In this document: positions 44,168-53,598 of the stretch, in pieces
Layout of the letters: each line of letters starts with the position of its first letter
Numbering within the stretch: position 1 is the first letter of the stretch
Origin: an uncultured Luminiphilus sp.
GTDB lineage: Bacteria; Pseudomonadota; Gammaproteobacteria; Pseudomonadales; Halieaceae
Assembly (NCBI GenBank): GCA_938084055.1
Contig: CALKDK010000006.1
Span: 62,001 to 126,000 of the forward strand
Length of the DNA: 64,000 bases
Reading direction: 5' to 3'
Position numbers and translations under genes: made by a program
Notes under the pieces: generated by a model
The model's database searches: none
Told to the model about the DNA's origin: nothing
Seen by the model: only the letters and a program-made list of their open reading frames with translations

Positions 44168-45408
44168 TCAGATCCGTTCTATGATGATGGCGGGCGCCAT
44201 GCCGCCGGCCGCACACATGGTCACCAAACCGTAGCGCTTTTGCTGCCGCTCCAGTCCGTCAAGGATGGTGCCAATCAACACCGACCCGGTGGCACCAATC
44301 GGGTGACCCAAAGCCATGGCACCGCCGTTGACGTTGACCTTGTCACGGTCCAGGCCCAGATCACGGATAAATTTCTCGGCCACAACCGCAAAGGCCTCGT
44401 TGATTTCCCATAGGTCAATATCACCAACCTCCAACCCCGCTTTGGCCAGCACTTTGCGGGCCGCCGGCACCGGTGCATTCAACATCAGGGTCGGACAGTC
44501 ACCCTGGTTGACCGTGGCGACCACCCGCGCCCGGGGGGTAACACCCCGCTTTTCGACGTAGGACTCGGACGCCAGTAACAGGGCGGCGGCACCGTCCACA
44601 ACCCCCGATGAGTTGCCGGCGTGATGAATATGCTGGAAGCGCTCCAACTGCGGATACTTCTGCTGTATCAACTGCCCATAGGTGGTACCCGCGGCGTCCA
44701 CTGGGACATCCCGAACCACGTCAAAAACCGTTTTAACCCCGACAGGCTCTCAAGGGCGGTATCGGGCCGGGGGAATTCCTCGTGATCCAGGGCAAGTGAG
44801 CCGTCGGGGTTGTGCACCGCAATCAGGGACCGGTCGAAGCGCCCCTCTGCAATGGCCCGGGCTGCCCGCTGCTGACTGGTGAGGGCGAGTTGGTCCACCG
44901 CCTCACGGTCGATACCTTCCATGGCCGCAATGGCATCGGCGCAGACACCCTGCTGGGACTGGGGGTGCATGGCGCGCAGGTCCAGGTTGCCCGAATCCAA
45001 CATGGGAGGAACGCCGGGTTCTCCTATGGAGGGGAAATAGCTCATCATCTCGGTGCCGCCGGCAACCACCAGATCTTCCATACCGGACATGACCTGGGCC
45101 GCCGCCAGGCTGACGCTGGTGATACCCGAGCCACAGTAGCGGTCGAGAGTCACGCCCGAAGAACGTATGTCATAGCCCGCATTCAGAGCCGCCATACGGC
45201 CAAGGTCACCGGACTGCTTGCCGCTCTGGGCCGATGTCCCCCAGATCACGTCATCGACCTGTGCGGTCTCCAGGTCATTACGCTCGGCAAGGGCCTTCAA
45301 CACCGTGGAACCAAGATAAGAGGGCTGCAGGTGTGCCAGGGCACCCTTGCCCAGCTTGCCAATGCCACGGGGTGTCCGGCAGGCGTCGAGTATGTAGGCG
45401 TTGGACAC
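44168..45408 (-). pseudogene. Thiolase (acetyl-CoA acetyltransferase family) with a frameshift
   Basis: The protein is split in two frames. The N-terminal ~220 residues (VSNAYILDACRTPRGIGK to ESLSGLK) read from a GTG at 45408 with AAGGAG six bases upstream, and contain the catalytic Cys in DRYCGSG. The C-terminal part (VRDVPVDAAG to IIIERI) with GHPIGATGS and CAAGGMAP lies in another frame ending at 44168. Compared with the intact paralogue at 53749, one A is missing at an A-run near 44731-44735 (minus strand). All catalytic residues remain, and both halves are well conserved. A recent mutation, a sequencing error or recoding would each explain it. Confidence 0.8.
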
Positions 45409-45545
45409 GACCATCTCCTTGAGTGTCATTTGCTGAAACCGGCACGCTACGCTGCCTGGTCGACCGGGGGTCAAGCGCCATCACTCGCTGCCGGCAACCA
45501 CCCGATGAAAGCCCGGCCGCCAGACGTGAAGGTCAGAACAACCGG

Positions 45546-46202
45546 TTACCTGCTGGAGGGCTGACAGGCTCCCAGTACAACCTGATAGATGGTTTCACAA
45601 AGTCTGTCATCATAATCTGCAGGCAGTTGCAGTGCGCCATCGCCAAGATCAGCTACCACATGAAATCCCTCAATCATGGTGATCACCAAACCCACTAGGG
45701 CATTGATGTCGTCCTCGGAGGCATTTGGATTGAGGGCCGAAATCATAGCCAGGTGTTCATCCCTGGCGGCACGATACATATCATCACGAAGTTCGCTGAC
45801 GATATCGCTGTGGGTAGCCAGACCCCAGATTTGGAAAAAAACCGAGCGCGTGTCAGCTTTTTTGCAGTCGGCTATCAGGTAACGAATCCAGGCTTTGAAG
45901 CGCCCGTGAACATCATCGGGGAAGTTTTTCTGCTCTGCCGCCAGCGCCCGTTCATACTCATTTAGCAGGTCCACAATAATGGCTTTCAGCAATTCGATCT
46001 TGCTCGGGAAATAATAAGTGAGGTTGCCCAGACTGATGTCGAGATTTTTCGCGACTTTGCGCACAGTCAGGCCTGCATATCCCTCGCAGATGAGAATGGA
46101 CCGAGCCGCATCGAGAATGCTGCGCACCTGACGCTTGCCCCGGTACCGCTTGGCTGTACCCGCCTTATGACCGACCGTGTGTTCTGGGACTAACACTTCC
46201 AC
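45546..46202 (-). CDS. TetR family transcriptional regulator
   Basis: About 218 residues. The N-terminal HTH is LTVRKVAKNLDISLGNLTYYFPSKIELLKAI, typical TetR, and the rest is an alpha-helical ligand domain. The start is uncertain: a GTG at 46202 (GGGGAG ten bases upstream) is preferred over a GTG at 46232 without a site. The gene is divergent from the TonB receptor at 46323, and a perfect dyad covers that receptor's promoter region, so it is the likely repressor of that receptor. It is on the same strand as, and downstream-facing to, the frameshifted thiolase. Confidence 0.88.
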   Translation of the reverse strand: MEVLVPEHTVGHKAGTAKRYRGKRQVRSILDAARSILICEGYAGLTVRKVAKNLDISLGNLTYYFPSKIELLKAIIVDLLNEYERALAAEQKNFPDDVHGRFKAWIRYLIADCKKADTRSVFFQIWGLATHSDIVSELRDDMYRAARDEHLAMISALNPNASEDDINALVGLVITMIEGFHVVADLGDGALQLPADYDDRLCETIYQVVLGACQPSSR

Positions 46203-46263
46203 TGACAACTGACTCCCCAACTCAAGTGGCACAGTTTGGCTAATGCCAACTCCGGAAAAAACT

Positions 46264-46291
46264 TGCGTTTATAGTACGTATGTCCTATAAA
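46264..46291 (+). promoter_or_regulatory. Promoter with overlapping dyad operator
   Basis: TTGCGT (46264-46269) and TATAAA (46286-46291), 16 bp apart, form a plausible sigma70 promoter for the TonB receptor. A perfect 7-bp dyad TTTATAG-N10-CTATAAA (46268-46274, 46285-46291) overlaps it. A smaller inverted repeat TTGGC-TAAT-GCCAA lies at 46236-46249. Such placement fits repression by the divergent TetR protein. Confidence 0.5.
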
Positions 46292-46322
46292 AGTTGCAAA
46301 ACAACAAATACAGGGGTGAGTC

Positions 46323-48563
46323 ATGTCTACTAAAGTCAATAAGCGCAACCTTGCCGTCGCGGTAGCCACCGCTTCTGCCACCGCTCTTCTGGTCGGCAGT
46401 CCGCAGAACGCCAGTGCCCAGTTGCTGGAGGAGGTGCTCGTCACCGCACAGAAACGTGAGCAAAGCATACAGGATGTCGGCATTTCCATTACCGCCCTGT
46501 CCGGCAGCCAACTGGACGCCCTGCAACTCGACAACATGCAGGAAATCAGCCAACAGATACCGGGCCTGCAACTGCAAACCTTTACCCCAGCGTTCACCAT
46601 TTTTAACCTGCGCGGGGTATCCCAGAACAACTTTACCGATAACCTCGAGGCACCCATCGCCGTCTATGTGGATGATGTTTATGTCTCCAGCATGAATGCA
46701 GTCGGCATGCAGATGTTCGACATGGACCGTCTGGAAGTTTTGAGGGGGCCCCAGGGAACCTTATTTGGTCGCAACGCCACCGGCGGCCTTATTCACTACG
46801 TCACCAACAAGGCCGATGAGACCGAGAGCAACGGCTATTTACAGGGGATGGCAGCCGACTTTGGCACCTATGCCCTGGAGGGGGCTGTGGGCGGGTCCTT
46901 TGGCGATTCAGCCCGGGGCCGAATAGCCGCGCGCTGGGAACAATCCGACGGCTACGTAGAGGCAGGCACCGAACCCTTTACCGGCAGCGAGGTGACCGGT
47001 CGTGATACCTATGGTGCCGACGGCTACACGGTACGGGGATCCCTGCAGTTCGATCCCTCGGAACGGGTGCTGGTTGACCTCGGTGCCTCCTATACCAAGG
47101 AGGACGATGTCCCCACCGGCATGTACATCGTTACCTTTGCCGATTTTGATCCCAACACCGGACTGGGTGTTCCCGTCAGTGGCGGTACCGGACCCCTGGA
47201 CGGCGGCGACTCCCTGGCCGGGGACGTCCATGAACACGCATCCAACGAAAATCCGTTCTACAACCGGGAGGTGATGACGGCCCGGGCTGACATCACCGCA
47301 GAACTCAGCAACGGGATGGAATTCCGATCGATTACCGGCTATTTGGACCTGGAGAAGTACTACGAGGAAGATGCCTGTGGCGGTCTCTGCTTTTTCCCGT
47401 TTACCACCATAGCGGACGTTCAGCAATTCACTCAGGAATTTCGTCTCTCGGGTAGCACCGAGGCAACCCGCTGGCAGGTCGGTGCTTACTACATGGACAT
47501 CGACATGGTCACCGCAAACCAGGTGGAAGGCGCGGTCATTACCGGGTCACCTGAAGGCATAATCCGCTCCGATCTCGATATCACATCGGAAAACTGGTCC
47601 GTGTTTGGCCAGGTCGAGTTTGACCTCACTGACGCCCTGACCTTAATTGGTGGGTTGCGATGGTCCCAGGATGACAAGGAGTTGGTCTTCGATCAGACCA
47701 GCTTCAACATGGATGACCAGGGCATACCTACCGGCACGGTTATTTTTGACCTGGCCGACGAGGCCGTAGGCCCCTACGCCGACGTCCCGATCATCGACTA
47801 CGGCGACTACGCTGCCCGACTGCAGTTGAACTTCCACAGCAGTGAAGACACGCTCTGGTTTGTATCCTGGAATCGAGGCATCAAGGGTGGCAACTGGACC
47901 GCCGCCGCCGCGGTGGAAATCGACGAACTGCAGCACAAAGAAGAGGTGCTCAATTCATACGAACTCGGCCTGAAAACCAGCTTTGCCAATGGCGCCGCGC
48001 GCCTGAATGCTACGGCCTTCTACTACGATTACGAAGATTACCAGGCGTTCTCCCTGACCGGCCTGACCCCCCAGGTCACCAATTCAGACGCTACCGTCAG
48101 CGGCGGTGAAATTGAGTTGTACTGGAGCCCGGGTCAGGGCTGGGATGTGATTCTGGGGGCATCGTTCCTGGATTCGGATGTCGATTTCGTGCCCGCGGTA
48201 TTCCCCGGAACCGGAACCTCTGGGGCGGAGCTACCCCAGGCACCCTCCTCCAGCATCAACGCACTGATTCGAAAAGGCTGGACTATGGGAGGCGGCGAAC
48301 TGGCCCTGCAGGTTGACGGCAACTGGAACGCCGACCAGTGGATGGAGGGGACCAATTCCCTGGTGTCCAAGCAGGACTCCTATGCCGTCATTAATGCCAG
48401 TGCCAGCTATGCGACCGACCGCTGGAGTGCCTCGGTCTGGGTGAAGAACCTGAACGATGAAGACTACCTGCTCTACAACTTGGATCTCGGCCTTGCCGGC
48501 TTTATCGAGCAGGTCTATGCACCACCCCAGCAGTGGGGCGTCACGCTGCGCATGGACTGGTAG
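46323..48563 (+). CDS. TonB-dependent outer-membrane receptor
   Basis: 746 residues. Signal peptide (about 1-33, ending ASAQ), TonB box LLEEVLVTAQKRE, plug domain with FNLRGVSQNNF and LEVLRGPQGTLFGRNATGG, then a barrel ending with aromatic LRMDW, the usual last-strand C-terminus. GGGGTGAG precedes the ATG. It begins an operon with an exported NTF2-like protein and a Tat-exported FAD oxidoreductase, so it probably brings in the compound that the flavoprotein oxidises in the periplasm. Divergent TetR gene and dyad upstream suggest substrate-inducible control. Confidence 0.94.
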   Translation: MSTKVNKRNLAVAVATASATALLVGSPQNASAQLLEEVLVTAQKREQSIQDVGISITALSGSQLDALQLDNMQEISQQIPGLQLQTFTPAFTIFNLRGVSQNNFTDNLEAPIAVYVDDVYVSSMNAVGMQMFDMDRLEVLRGPQGTLFGRNATGGLIHYVTNKADETESNGYLQGMAADFGTYALEGAVGGSFGDSARGRIAARWEQSDGYVEAGTEPFTGSEVTGRDTYGADGYTVRGSLQFDPSERVLVDLGASYTKEDDVPTGMYIVTFADFDPNTGLGVPVSGGTGPLDGGDSLAGDVHEHASNENPFYNREVMTARADITAELSNGMEFRSITGYLDLEKYYEEDACGGLCFFPFTTIADVQQFTQEFRLSGSTEATRWQVGAYYMDIDMVTANQVEGAVITGSPEGIIRSDLDITSENWSVFGQVEFDLTDALTLIGGLRWSQDDKELVFDQTSFNMDDQGIPTGTVIFDLADEAVGPYADVPIIDYGDYAARLQLNFHSSEDTLWFVSWNRGIKGGNWTAAAAVEIDELQHKEEVLNSYELGLKTSFANGAARLNATAFYYDYEDYQAFSLTGLTPQVTNSDATVSGGEIELYWSPGQGWDVILGASFLDSDVDFVPAVFPGTGTSGAELPQAPSSSINALIRKGWTMGGGELALQVDGNWNADQWMEGTNSLVSKQDSYAVINASASYATDRWSASVWVKNLNDEDYLLYNLDLGLAGFIEQVYAPPQQWGVTLRMDW

Positions 48564-48604
48564 TTAGGTCTGTAAACAATAAATCAAACAACGAGGTGAC
48601 GATC

Positions 48605-49120
48605 ATGCCCGGCAAAAGACCCTACAGTGTTATGAACCTACTGATGACCTCGATACTGTTGCTGGGCACCGCAGCCCCCGCACTTTCAGGGCCAGGCCAG
48701 GGCGACACCGGCCAGCCCGCGAATGAGGAACTGAACGCCTTCAAGGCGGCCACCCGCGCCAAGTACGACCTCAAGGAAGAGGCATTCAGGAACAACGACG
48801 TCGAGCCCATCATTAACCGCTTCTACTCTGAACGGGTCATTTCCGTTGATCCAGAGGGCAACAGCCACACCGGTAGGGACGGTATCCGAAAGGTGTATGA
48901 GGAAGTCATTGGCTCTTTCGTAGGAATTGAGTCCTACGAATCTTTCGTGAACGGTGATGCGGGCTGGGACTGGGTAAACTTCCACGTCAGTTTCCCGCCG
49001 GAAGCAGAAATGGAACCTTTCTCCTTCAAGATGCTGTTTCTGTGGGAGAAGATCGATGGCGAGTGGTGGTCCCATGGTGAGATGTATGTGCCCGGGGTAT
49101 TTGAAATAGCTGGGAAGTAA
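48605..49120 (+). CDS. Exported NTF2/SnoaL-like protein
   Basis: 171 residues. A signal peptide (about 1-28, core MNLLMTSILLLGTAAPALSG) precedes an NTF2-like domain with FRNNDVEPIINRFYSERVISVDPEGN and the closing LFLWEKIDGEWWSHGEMYVPG. ATG 48605 has GAGGTGA seven bases upstream; the longer frame into the receptor gene is not used. It sits between the receptor and the FAD oxidoreductase, so it is expected to act in the periplasm on the same substrate. Enzymatic or binding role is unknown. Confidence 0.85.
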   Translation: MPGKRPYSVMNLLMTSILLLGTAAPALSGPGQGDTGQPANEELNAFKAATRAKYDLKEEAFRNNDVEPIINRFYSERVISVDPEGNSHTGRDGIRKVYEEVIGSFVGIESYESFVNGDAGWDWVNFHVSFPPEAEMEPFSFKMLFLWEKIDGEWWSHGEMYVPGVFEIAGK

Positions 49121-49141
49121 CGCTGGATTTGGGGGAAGGCA

Positions 49142-51097
49142 ATGGCTGATAACAAGAGCGACACTAAAGCATCGATAACACGACGGGATTTTGTCGGTGG
49201 TACGTTGATTGGTAGCGGCGCGGCGCTGCTTGGGGCTGCGGCACCCGGACTAGGCCGCGCCCAGGGCTCAATCCAGCTACCCCCTGAATTTAAGCAGACG
49301 ATCGGCGCCCCATTGCGTGACCTGGATACCGCCTGGACAGGCCCGGGTGGCGTGGGTAGCTATGCCACAGCTAACGGCAACACCCACGAGGTCGTCAATG
49401 CCGCCCACACCTTCCGCAACCGTGATTTCGATGCCCGTCTCGCCAGCGCTGAAGCCACAGGGGAAGACTTTGACCTGGTGGTGGTTGGGGGCGGTTTCGC
49501 AGGTATAAGCGCCGCCTACACGTACCTGAAATCAAAGCCGGATGCCCGGGTTCTGATTCTGGACAACCACGCTATGTTCGGTGGTGAGGCACGGCAAAAT
49601 GAATTTGAAGTTGACGGCTATCGCCTCTGGGGACCCCAGGGCTCCAACGGTGCCGTCTGGCCCCTGGAAGGGGCGAAAAAAATCGAGATGTACTCCCACA
49701 TCTGGGGAGAGCTGGACCTTCCTACGGAATTTGAATGGCAGGAAGCCAAAAACAGCAATCTGAAAATTCCCAAAGACATCTATTCGCCGATGCACCTGAC
49801 CTGGGAGGCCACCGATCTGGGCTGGTACAGCGAAGGTTCCGGCATGGCGGTCAACCCCTGGGCCAACCGGTTCAGGGACGTGCCCATAGACGCCCGAACC
49901 AAGAATGACCTGATCTGGATGGAACTCTACCGACAGCCACCCGAGCGTGAAGACTGGGCGCAATGGCTAGACTCAATGACCTACAAGGAGTTCATGAAAA
50001 ATGAAATGGGTATCGAAAATGAGTTTATTGACGAATACCTGAATCCTTTTGCCGCGGCCATGGGCTGCGGCCTTGGCACCGATGTGATTTCCGCCTACCA
50101 GGCCTTCAATTTCATACAGCCCGGCGTCAATCAATACGGGCGTCAGTTTGGCATTGGCGATCCCACCGATTATGTCTATCTGGCGAGTTTTCCTGGCGGC
50201 AATACCGGGATACTGCGTCACCTGGTACACAGAATCATTCCCGACGCTTTTGGTGATGCAAAGTCATTGACCGAGATTATTTCCAACCCGGTCAACCTCC
50301 CGGCACTGGATGTGCCGAACCAGCCGGCCAGAATCCGGCTCAGTTCACTGGTGGTCAATGTGCGCCATGAGGGCTCCCCCGATACGGCCGGTAATGTCAT
50401 CGTCACCTATCTGAAGAATGGCCAGATGTACCGGGTCAATGCCGACCGGGTGGTCATGGCCGGGCAACAGCACATGAACAAGCGCGTCGTATCTGACTTG
50501 CCGGACGCGTATCGCGAGGCCATGGACCAGTTCGTGCACTCCCCCATGCTGACCATCAATGTGGCGCTGCGGAACTGGAAATTCATGGATAATCTGGGCG
50601 TGGCCTCGGTGCGCTGGTTTGACGACAACATGGGGGGCTGGTTCACGACCCTGCGCCGACAAATGATTCTGGATGGCAAGGAGCCCATGCCCCTCGACCC
50701 CGAAAAACCCACGGTTCTGACGCTCTACAATTCCTTTGGTGTGCCAGGCTTGCCGCTCGAGGAACAGGCGGTGGCTGCACGCATGCGGTTGTTTTCACTG
50801 AGTTACGCCGAAGTGGAAGCCGAGGTCCGCAATCAGTTTACCAAGATGTTTGCAGCAGGCGGCTTCGACGCCGATCGGGATATCGCGGGTATCACCCTGA
50901 ATAGACAGGGTCATGCCTACCTGGTCACACCCCCGGGTTTCTTCTTCGGCACGGATGGCAATCCCCCCCCCAGCGACATCATCAGGCAGCCCCATGGCCG
51001 CATCGCCTTCGCCCACGCCGAACTGATGGGTTACCAGATGTGGGAGGGTGCAGTTCATGAAGGGGAACGTGCCGCGGCCCAGATGCTGGCCATTTGA
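49142..51097 (+). CDS. Tat-exported FAD-dependent oxidoreductase (amine-oxidase-like fold)
   Basis: 651 residues. The N-terminus carries a twin-arginine motif (ITRRDFVGG) before a hydrophobic stretch ending LGRAQG, so export of the folded flavoprotein is expected. The FAD Rossmann motif is DLVVVGGGFAGISAAY, followed by LILDNHAMFGGEARQNEF. A spermidine-dehydrogenase-like layout is suggested by the segment IMFGG...WGPQGSN and by the overall length. The redox partner and substrate are unknown. It is the third gene of the TonB receptor operon, with 21 bp between the genes. Confidence 0.85.
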   Translation: MADNKSDTKASITRRDFVGGTLIGSGAALLGAAAPGLGRAQGSIQLPPEFKQTIGAPLRDLDTAWTGPGGVGSYATANGNTHEVVNAAHTFRNRDFDARLASAEATGEDFDLVVVGGGFAGISAAYTYLKSKPDARVLILDNHAMFGGEARQNEFEVDGYRLWGPQGSNGAVWPLEGAKKIEMYSHIWGELDLPTEFEWQEAKNSNLKIPKDIYSPMHLTWEATDLGWYSEGSGMAVNPWANRFRDVPIDARTKNDLIWMELYRQPPEREDWAQWLDSMTYKEFMKNEMGIENEFIDEYLNPFAAAMGCGLGTDVISAYQAFNFIQPGVNQYGRQFGIGDPTDYVYLASFPGGNTGILRHLVHRIIPDAFGDAKSLTEIISNPVNLPALDVPNQPARIRLSSLVVNVRHEGSPDTAGNVIVTYLKNGQMYRVNADRVVMAGQQHMNKRVVSDLPDAYREAMDQFVHSPMLTINVALRNWKFMDNLGVASVRWFDDNMGGWFTTLRRQMILDGKEPMPLDPEKPTVLTLYNSFGVPGLPLEEQAVAARMRLFSLSYAEVEAEVRNQFTKMFAAGGFDADRDIAGITLNRQGHAYLVTPPGFFFGTDGNPPPSDIIRQPHGRIAFAHAELMGYQMWEGAVHEGERAAAQMLAI

Positions 51098-51145
51098 CGA
51101 TCGCCAGAGCAGTCCCTTTGCGGTAAGTGGATAGCGCTTGGGCGC

Positions 51146-51298
51146 TCAAACAGCTTCTGTCAATTGCTGCATATGACTCAACCCGTCAGGAAAGCCCCAC
51201 TGCTCGGCTATTTTTCCATCGGCTATCCGGTAGATCGATACCTCCCCGATCGCGCACGTTCGGCCGAGAGGCGAAATACGGCCCGAACTGAAGACGAT
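51146..51298 (-). pseudogene. Remnant of a SnoaL/NTF2-like C-terminus
   Basis: On the minus strand an open stretch of ~50 codons without a start reads SVRAVFRLSAETCAIGEV, SIYRIADGKIAEQWGFPD, then GLSHMQQLTEAV and stop at 51146. The IYRIADGKIAEQWGFPD segment is the classic C-terminal strand-helix of SnoaL-like proteins. It begins right at the end of the sensor-kinase gene, so the 5' two-thirds of the gene are missing. It looks like a decayed gene truncated by rearrangement. Confidence 0.6.
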
Positions 51299-53002
51299 TC
51301 AATCGACAGCGGGGAATGCCATAACGAACAGTGCCCCCGCATCGGACGCATTCTGTGCATGGATTGTGGCACCCATATCCGAGAGAAGCTTGTGCGCTAC
51401 TGACAGGCCCAGTCCCGTACCCTCCCCGGTCTCCTTGGTGGTGTAAAAGGGGTCAAACAAGTAAGGGAGCGAGGAAGCATCAATACCGAATCCCGAGTCC
51501 GCCACCGTCAACAATATTTTGTCCTGCTCCCGGGACAGGGCAATACGGATCCAATTGCCCGCGGTGCGCCCACTCTTTATGACCGCATACTCAGCGTTAT
51601 TCAAGACACTCAATAGCACCTGTTCAACATCGAGCGGGTGTCCCAGGATCTTCAGGTCTCCATCGGGACGGTCATAGATCAGTTCAATCTCGCGTAGCCG
51701 CAGCTGCTCAGCACTCAGACTCAAAGCACCATCCACCACCGTTTGCAGGGCAAACAGCTCCGCTGGACCCGTTTCGGATCGACCAAAAAGCCGCATGTGG
51801 TCAGTGACGCTGGCGGCGCGCTCCACCTGCTGATCTATACGCTCAATTTTGGCCCGGACAAACTCCTTGTCTAATAATTCGCTCCGGGCGATGCACTGGT
51901 TTATCTTCTTCACCAGGTTAGTGGCGATCAGCCTTATGATTGCCAGGGGCTGGTTGATCTCATGGGCTATTGACGTGGTCATTTCGCCCAGCGTGGTTAA
52001 CCTTGAATTTTGTATAACCTGACTTTGCGTCTGCTTAAGCTCGGTGACATCCTGACCCACACAGATAACCCCCAATACTTGTCCCTCGGCGCCGTAATGT
52101 GGCGATGCGTTCCAGATAAAATCGAAATGGCGGCCTTCACGATCAGACAATTTTGTCTCAAGGTTGACGACATCTTTTCCCTCAACAGCTTCCATCAGTT
52201 CCGCAAGCAGGCGCGTCGCTCCCGGACCCGGAGGCAACAGGTTCTGCAGATAATCCTTGCCGACGTTATTTTCCTTTCGCAAAAAAATCTTTTCCGCATT
52301 GATATTCCAATCCAGGAGGCTCAATTCTTCATTAATGACAAAAAGGTAAGCCGCAGCTTGCTGGATAAGCGCCGCATTGTAGGAGGCTTCACTTTCCAAC
52401 GAATTTAGCAGGGTGCGCTGGAACTCCAGCATCCGCGACAGCGCAGACGAAATAAAACCACCCAACAGGACAATGGTGAGTATTGCTGTTACCCAGGTCT
52501 GGATAGACTTATGGTAGTCATTGACCTCAGCGGCAACCAGCACCTCGCCAGACACGAACGCCCAACCAAAAAACAGCAAGCTGAGAGCGCTCAGAGCGAT
52601 CGCACAGTACGCATATTTGGTGTCCGAAAATAACGCGGTCAATACGATAAACACCAGTAACATCAACTTGCCGCCACCGAGGTGGCCAAACGACCATAGA
52701 CCCGAAACAGCCAAAATATAAATGGAGCCCAACAGAACAGTCACCCTGATCATATAGCTCAGGGTCTTTCTTTTAAGCGTGACTATCATGAGCGTCGTCA
52801 AGGCGATGGATTGGGCAATCATGACGGGCGTCAACCCGAACTCTGAGATCCTGGACAGGCTCGCCAGCAGCGCGGGCAAGCCCAGGATGCAGGCTGCCGT
52901 AAGAATCGTATTGCACATGCGACTGCTTAAATCAGCCAGCTTTACGTCCGAGGCCGACAGGGGGCTTTGAAAACTGGCTAGGGGAGACGTATCTGTAATC
53001 AT
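51299..53002 (-). CDS. Membrane-bound sensor histidine kinase (orphan)
   Basis: About 567 residues. Six or so hydrophobic helices (residues ~30-190) make an integral membrane sensor, followed by a PAS-like domain (ESEASYNAALIQQAAAYLFVINEEL...), a HisKA dimerisation domain with phospho-His in TTSIAHEINQPLAIIRL, and a HATPase_c domain with N-box NNAEYAVIKSG, G1 DSGFGID and G2 GEGTGLGLSVAHKLL. The HEINQPLA form is the family of NtrB/FixL-like sensor kinases. No response regulator is adjacent. ATG 53002 is chosen over a GTG nine bases earlier; neither has a good Shine-Dalgarno. Confidence 0.9.
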   Translation of the reverse strand: MITDTSPLASFQSPLSASDVKLADLSSRMCNTILTAACILGLPALLASLSRISEFGLTPVMIAQSIALTTLMIVTLKRKTLSYMIRVTVLLGSIYILAVSGLWSFGHLGGGKLMLLVFIVLTALFSDTKYAYCAIALSALSLLFFGWAFVSGEVLVAAEVNDYHKSIQTWVTAILTIVLLGGFISSALSRMLEFQRTLLNSLESEASYNAALIQQAAAYLFVINEELSLLDWNINAEKIFLRKENNVGKDYLQNLLPPGPGATRLLAELMEAVEGKDVVNLETKLSDREGRHFDFIWNASPHYGAEGQVLGVICVGQDVTELKQTQSQVIQNSRLTTLGEMTTSIAHEINQPLAIIRLIATNLVKKINQCIARSELLDKEFVRAKIERIDQQVERAASVTDHMRLFGRSETGPAELFALQTVVDGALSLSAEQLRLREIELIYDRPDGDLKILGHPLDVEQVLLSVLNNAEYAVIKSGRTAGNWIRIALSREQDKILLTVADSGFGIDASSLPYLFDPFYTTKETGEGTGLGLSVAHKLLSDMGATIHAQNASDAGALFVMAFPAVD

Positions 53003-53232
53003 AAGACGCACAATGCTTTAACGGTTACGTTGATACTCTAGATAATAAAACCTCCAGACAAGCCCTTTTATATCAGAAGTTTATTGAAATTTTTTTTGAA
53101 TTGTTTTTGTTCGTTTAAGTCATGCCGGGAAGCAGAGATCCAGACCTCGCCCAACACCTGAGACGCACTGAATTTCCCAATACTCCCTGGTGGGTTACGC
53201 TGGGATCTGGCCACTTGCGAGGATAGTCTGTG

Positions 53233-53598
53233 ATGACGGACAGGGGAAAAATAGAAAAAACCATCCAAACTTACTTTGACAGCATGCATGAATCCAGTGC
53301 GGAGAAAGTCTTTACGGCCTTCCACAAAGACGCCTGGATTACAGGCTATATGCCCGACGGGTACCTGCATGTCACGGTGGCAGAGTTTGCTGATGTAGTG
53401 GCCAGCCAGCAGCCTTCGCCCAAATCCAACGGAGACCCCGCTGTGCTGGAGATCCTATCGGTCGAGATTGCAGGGCGCACTGCCGTGGCTCGGATTCGGG
53501 ACGCCTACCTCGGACTGATGTTTCTCGACATCCTGTCCTTTATCAACCACGAAGGCGAGTGGCGCATCATCAATAAGCTCTTTCACGTCGAGTCCTGA
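53233..53598 (+). CDS. NTF2-like domain protein (copy 2)
   Basis: 121 residues, the same fold and length as the gene at 43661: IEKTIQTYFDSMHESS, HKDAWITGYMPDGYLHV, ILSVEIAGRTAVARIRDAYLGL and the terminal INKLFHVES. The start is ATG 53233; the preceding GTG could be used too. It is convergent with an intact thiolase, as is copy 1. The upstream region to the sensor kinase (53003-53232) is AT-rich, with a long T run, and probably holds promoters for both divergent genes. Function unknown. Confidence 0.85.
   Translation: MTDRGKIEKTIQTYFDSMHESSAEKVFTAFHKDAWITGYMPDGYLHVTVAEFADVVASQQPSPKSNGDPAVLEILSVEIAGRTAVARIRDAYLGLMFLDILSFINHEGEWRIINKLFHVES

Larger units (their letters stand above)
43661..45475. 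repeat. Direct repeat unit 1 (NTF2-like plus thiolase)
   Basis: This segment and 53233-55065 share the same gene order and orientation. Similarity by eye is high at protein level and clearly lower at nucleotide level (about four in five bases over the thiolase), and continues ~60 bp upstream of the thiolase start, where both have ACGCTACGC and later GGTCAAGC. Confidence 0.7.

Noticed and set aside
53101-53120. Possible fifth copy of the 20-bp motif upstream of NTF2-like copy 2
   Set aside because: TTGTTTTTGTTCGTTTAAGT matches only the first half in phase; the second half is shifted by a base, in a T-rich stretch.
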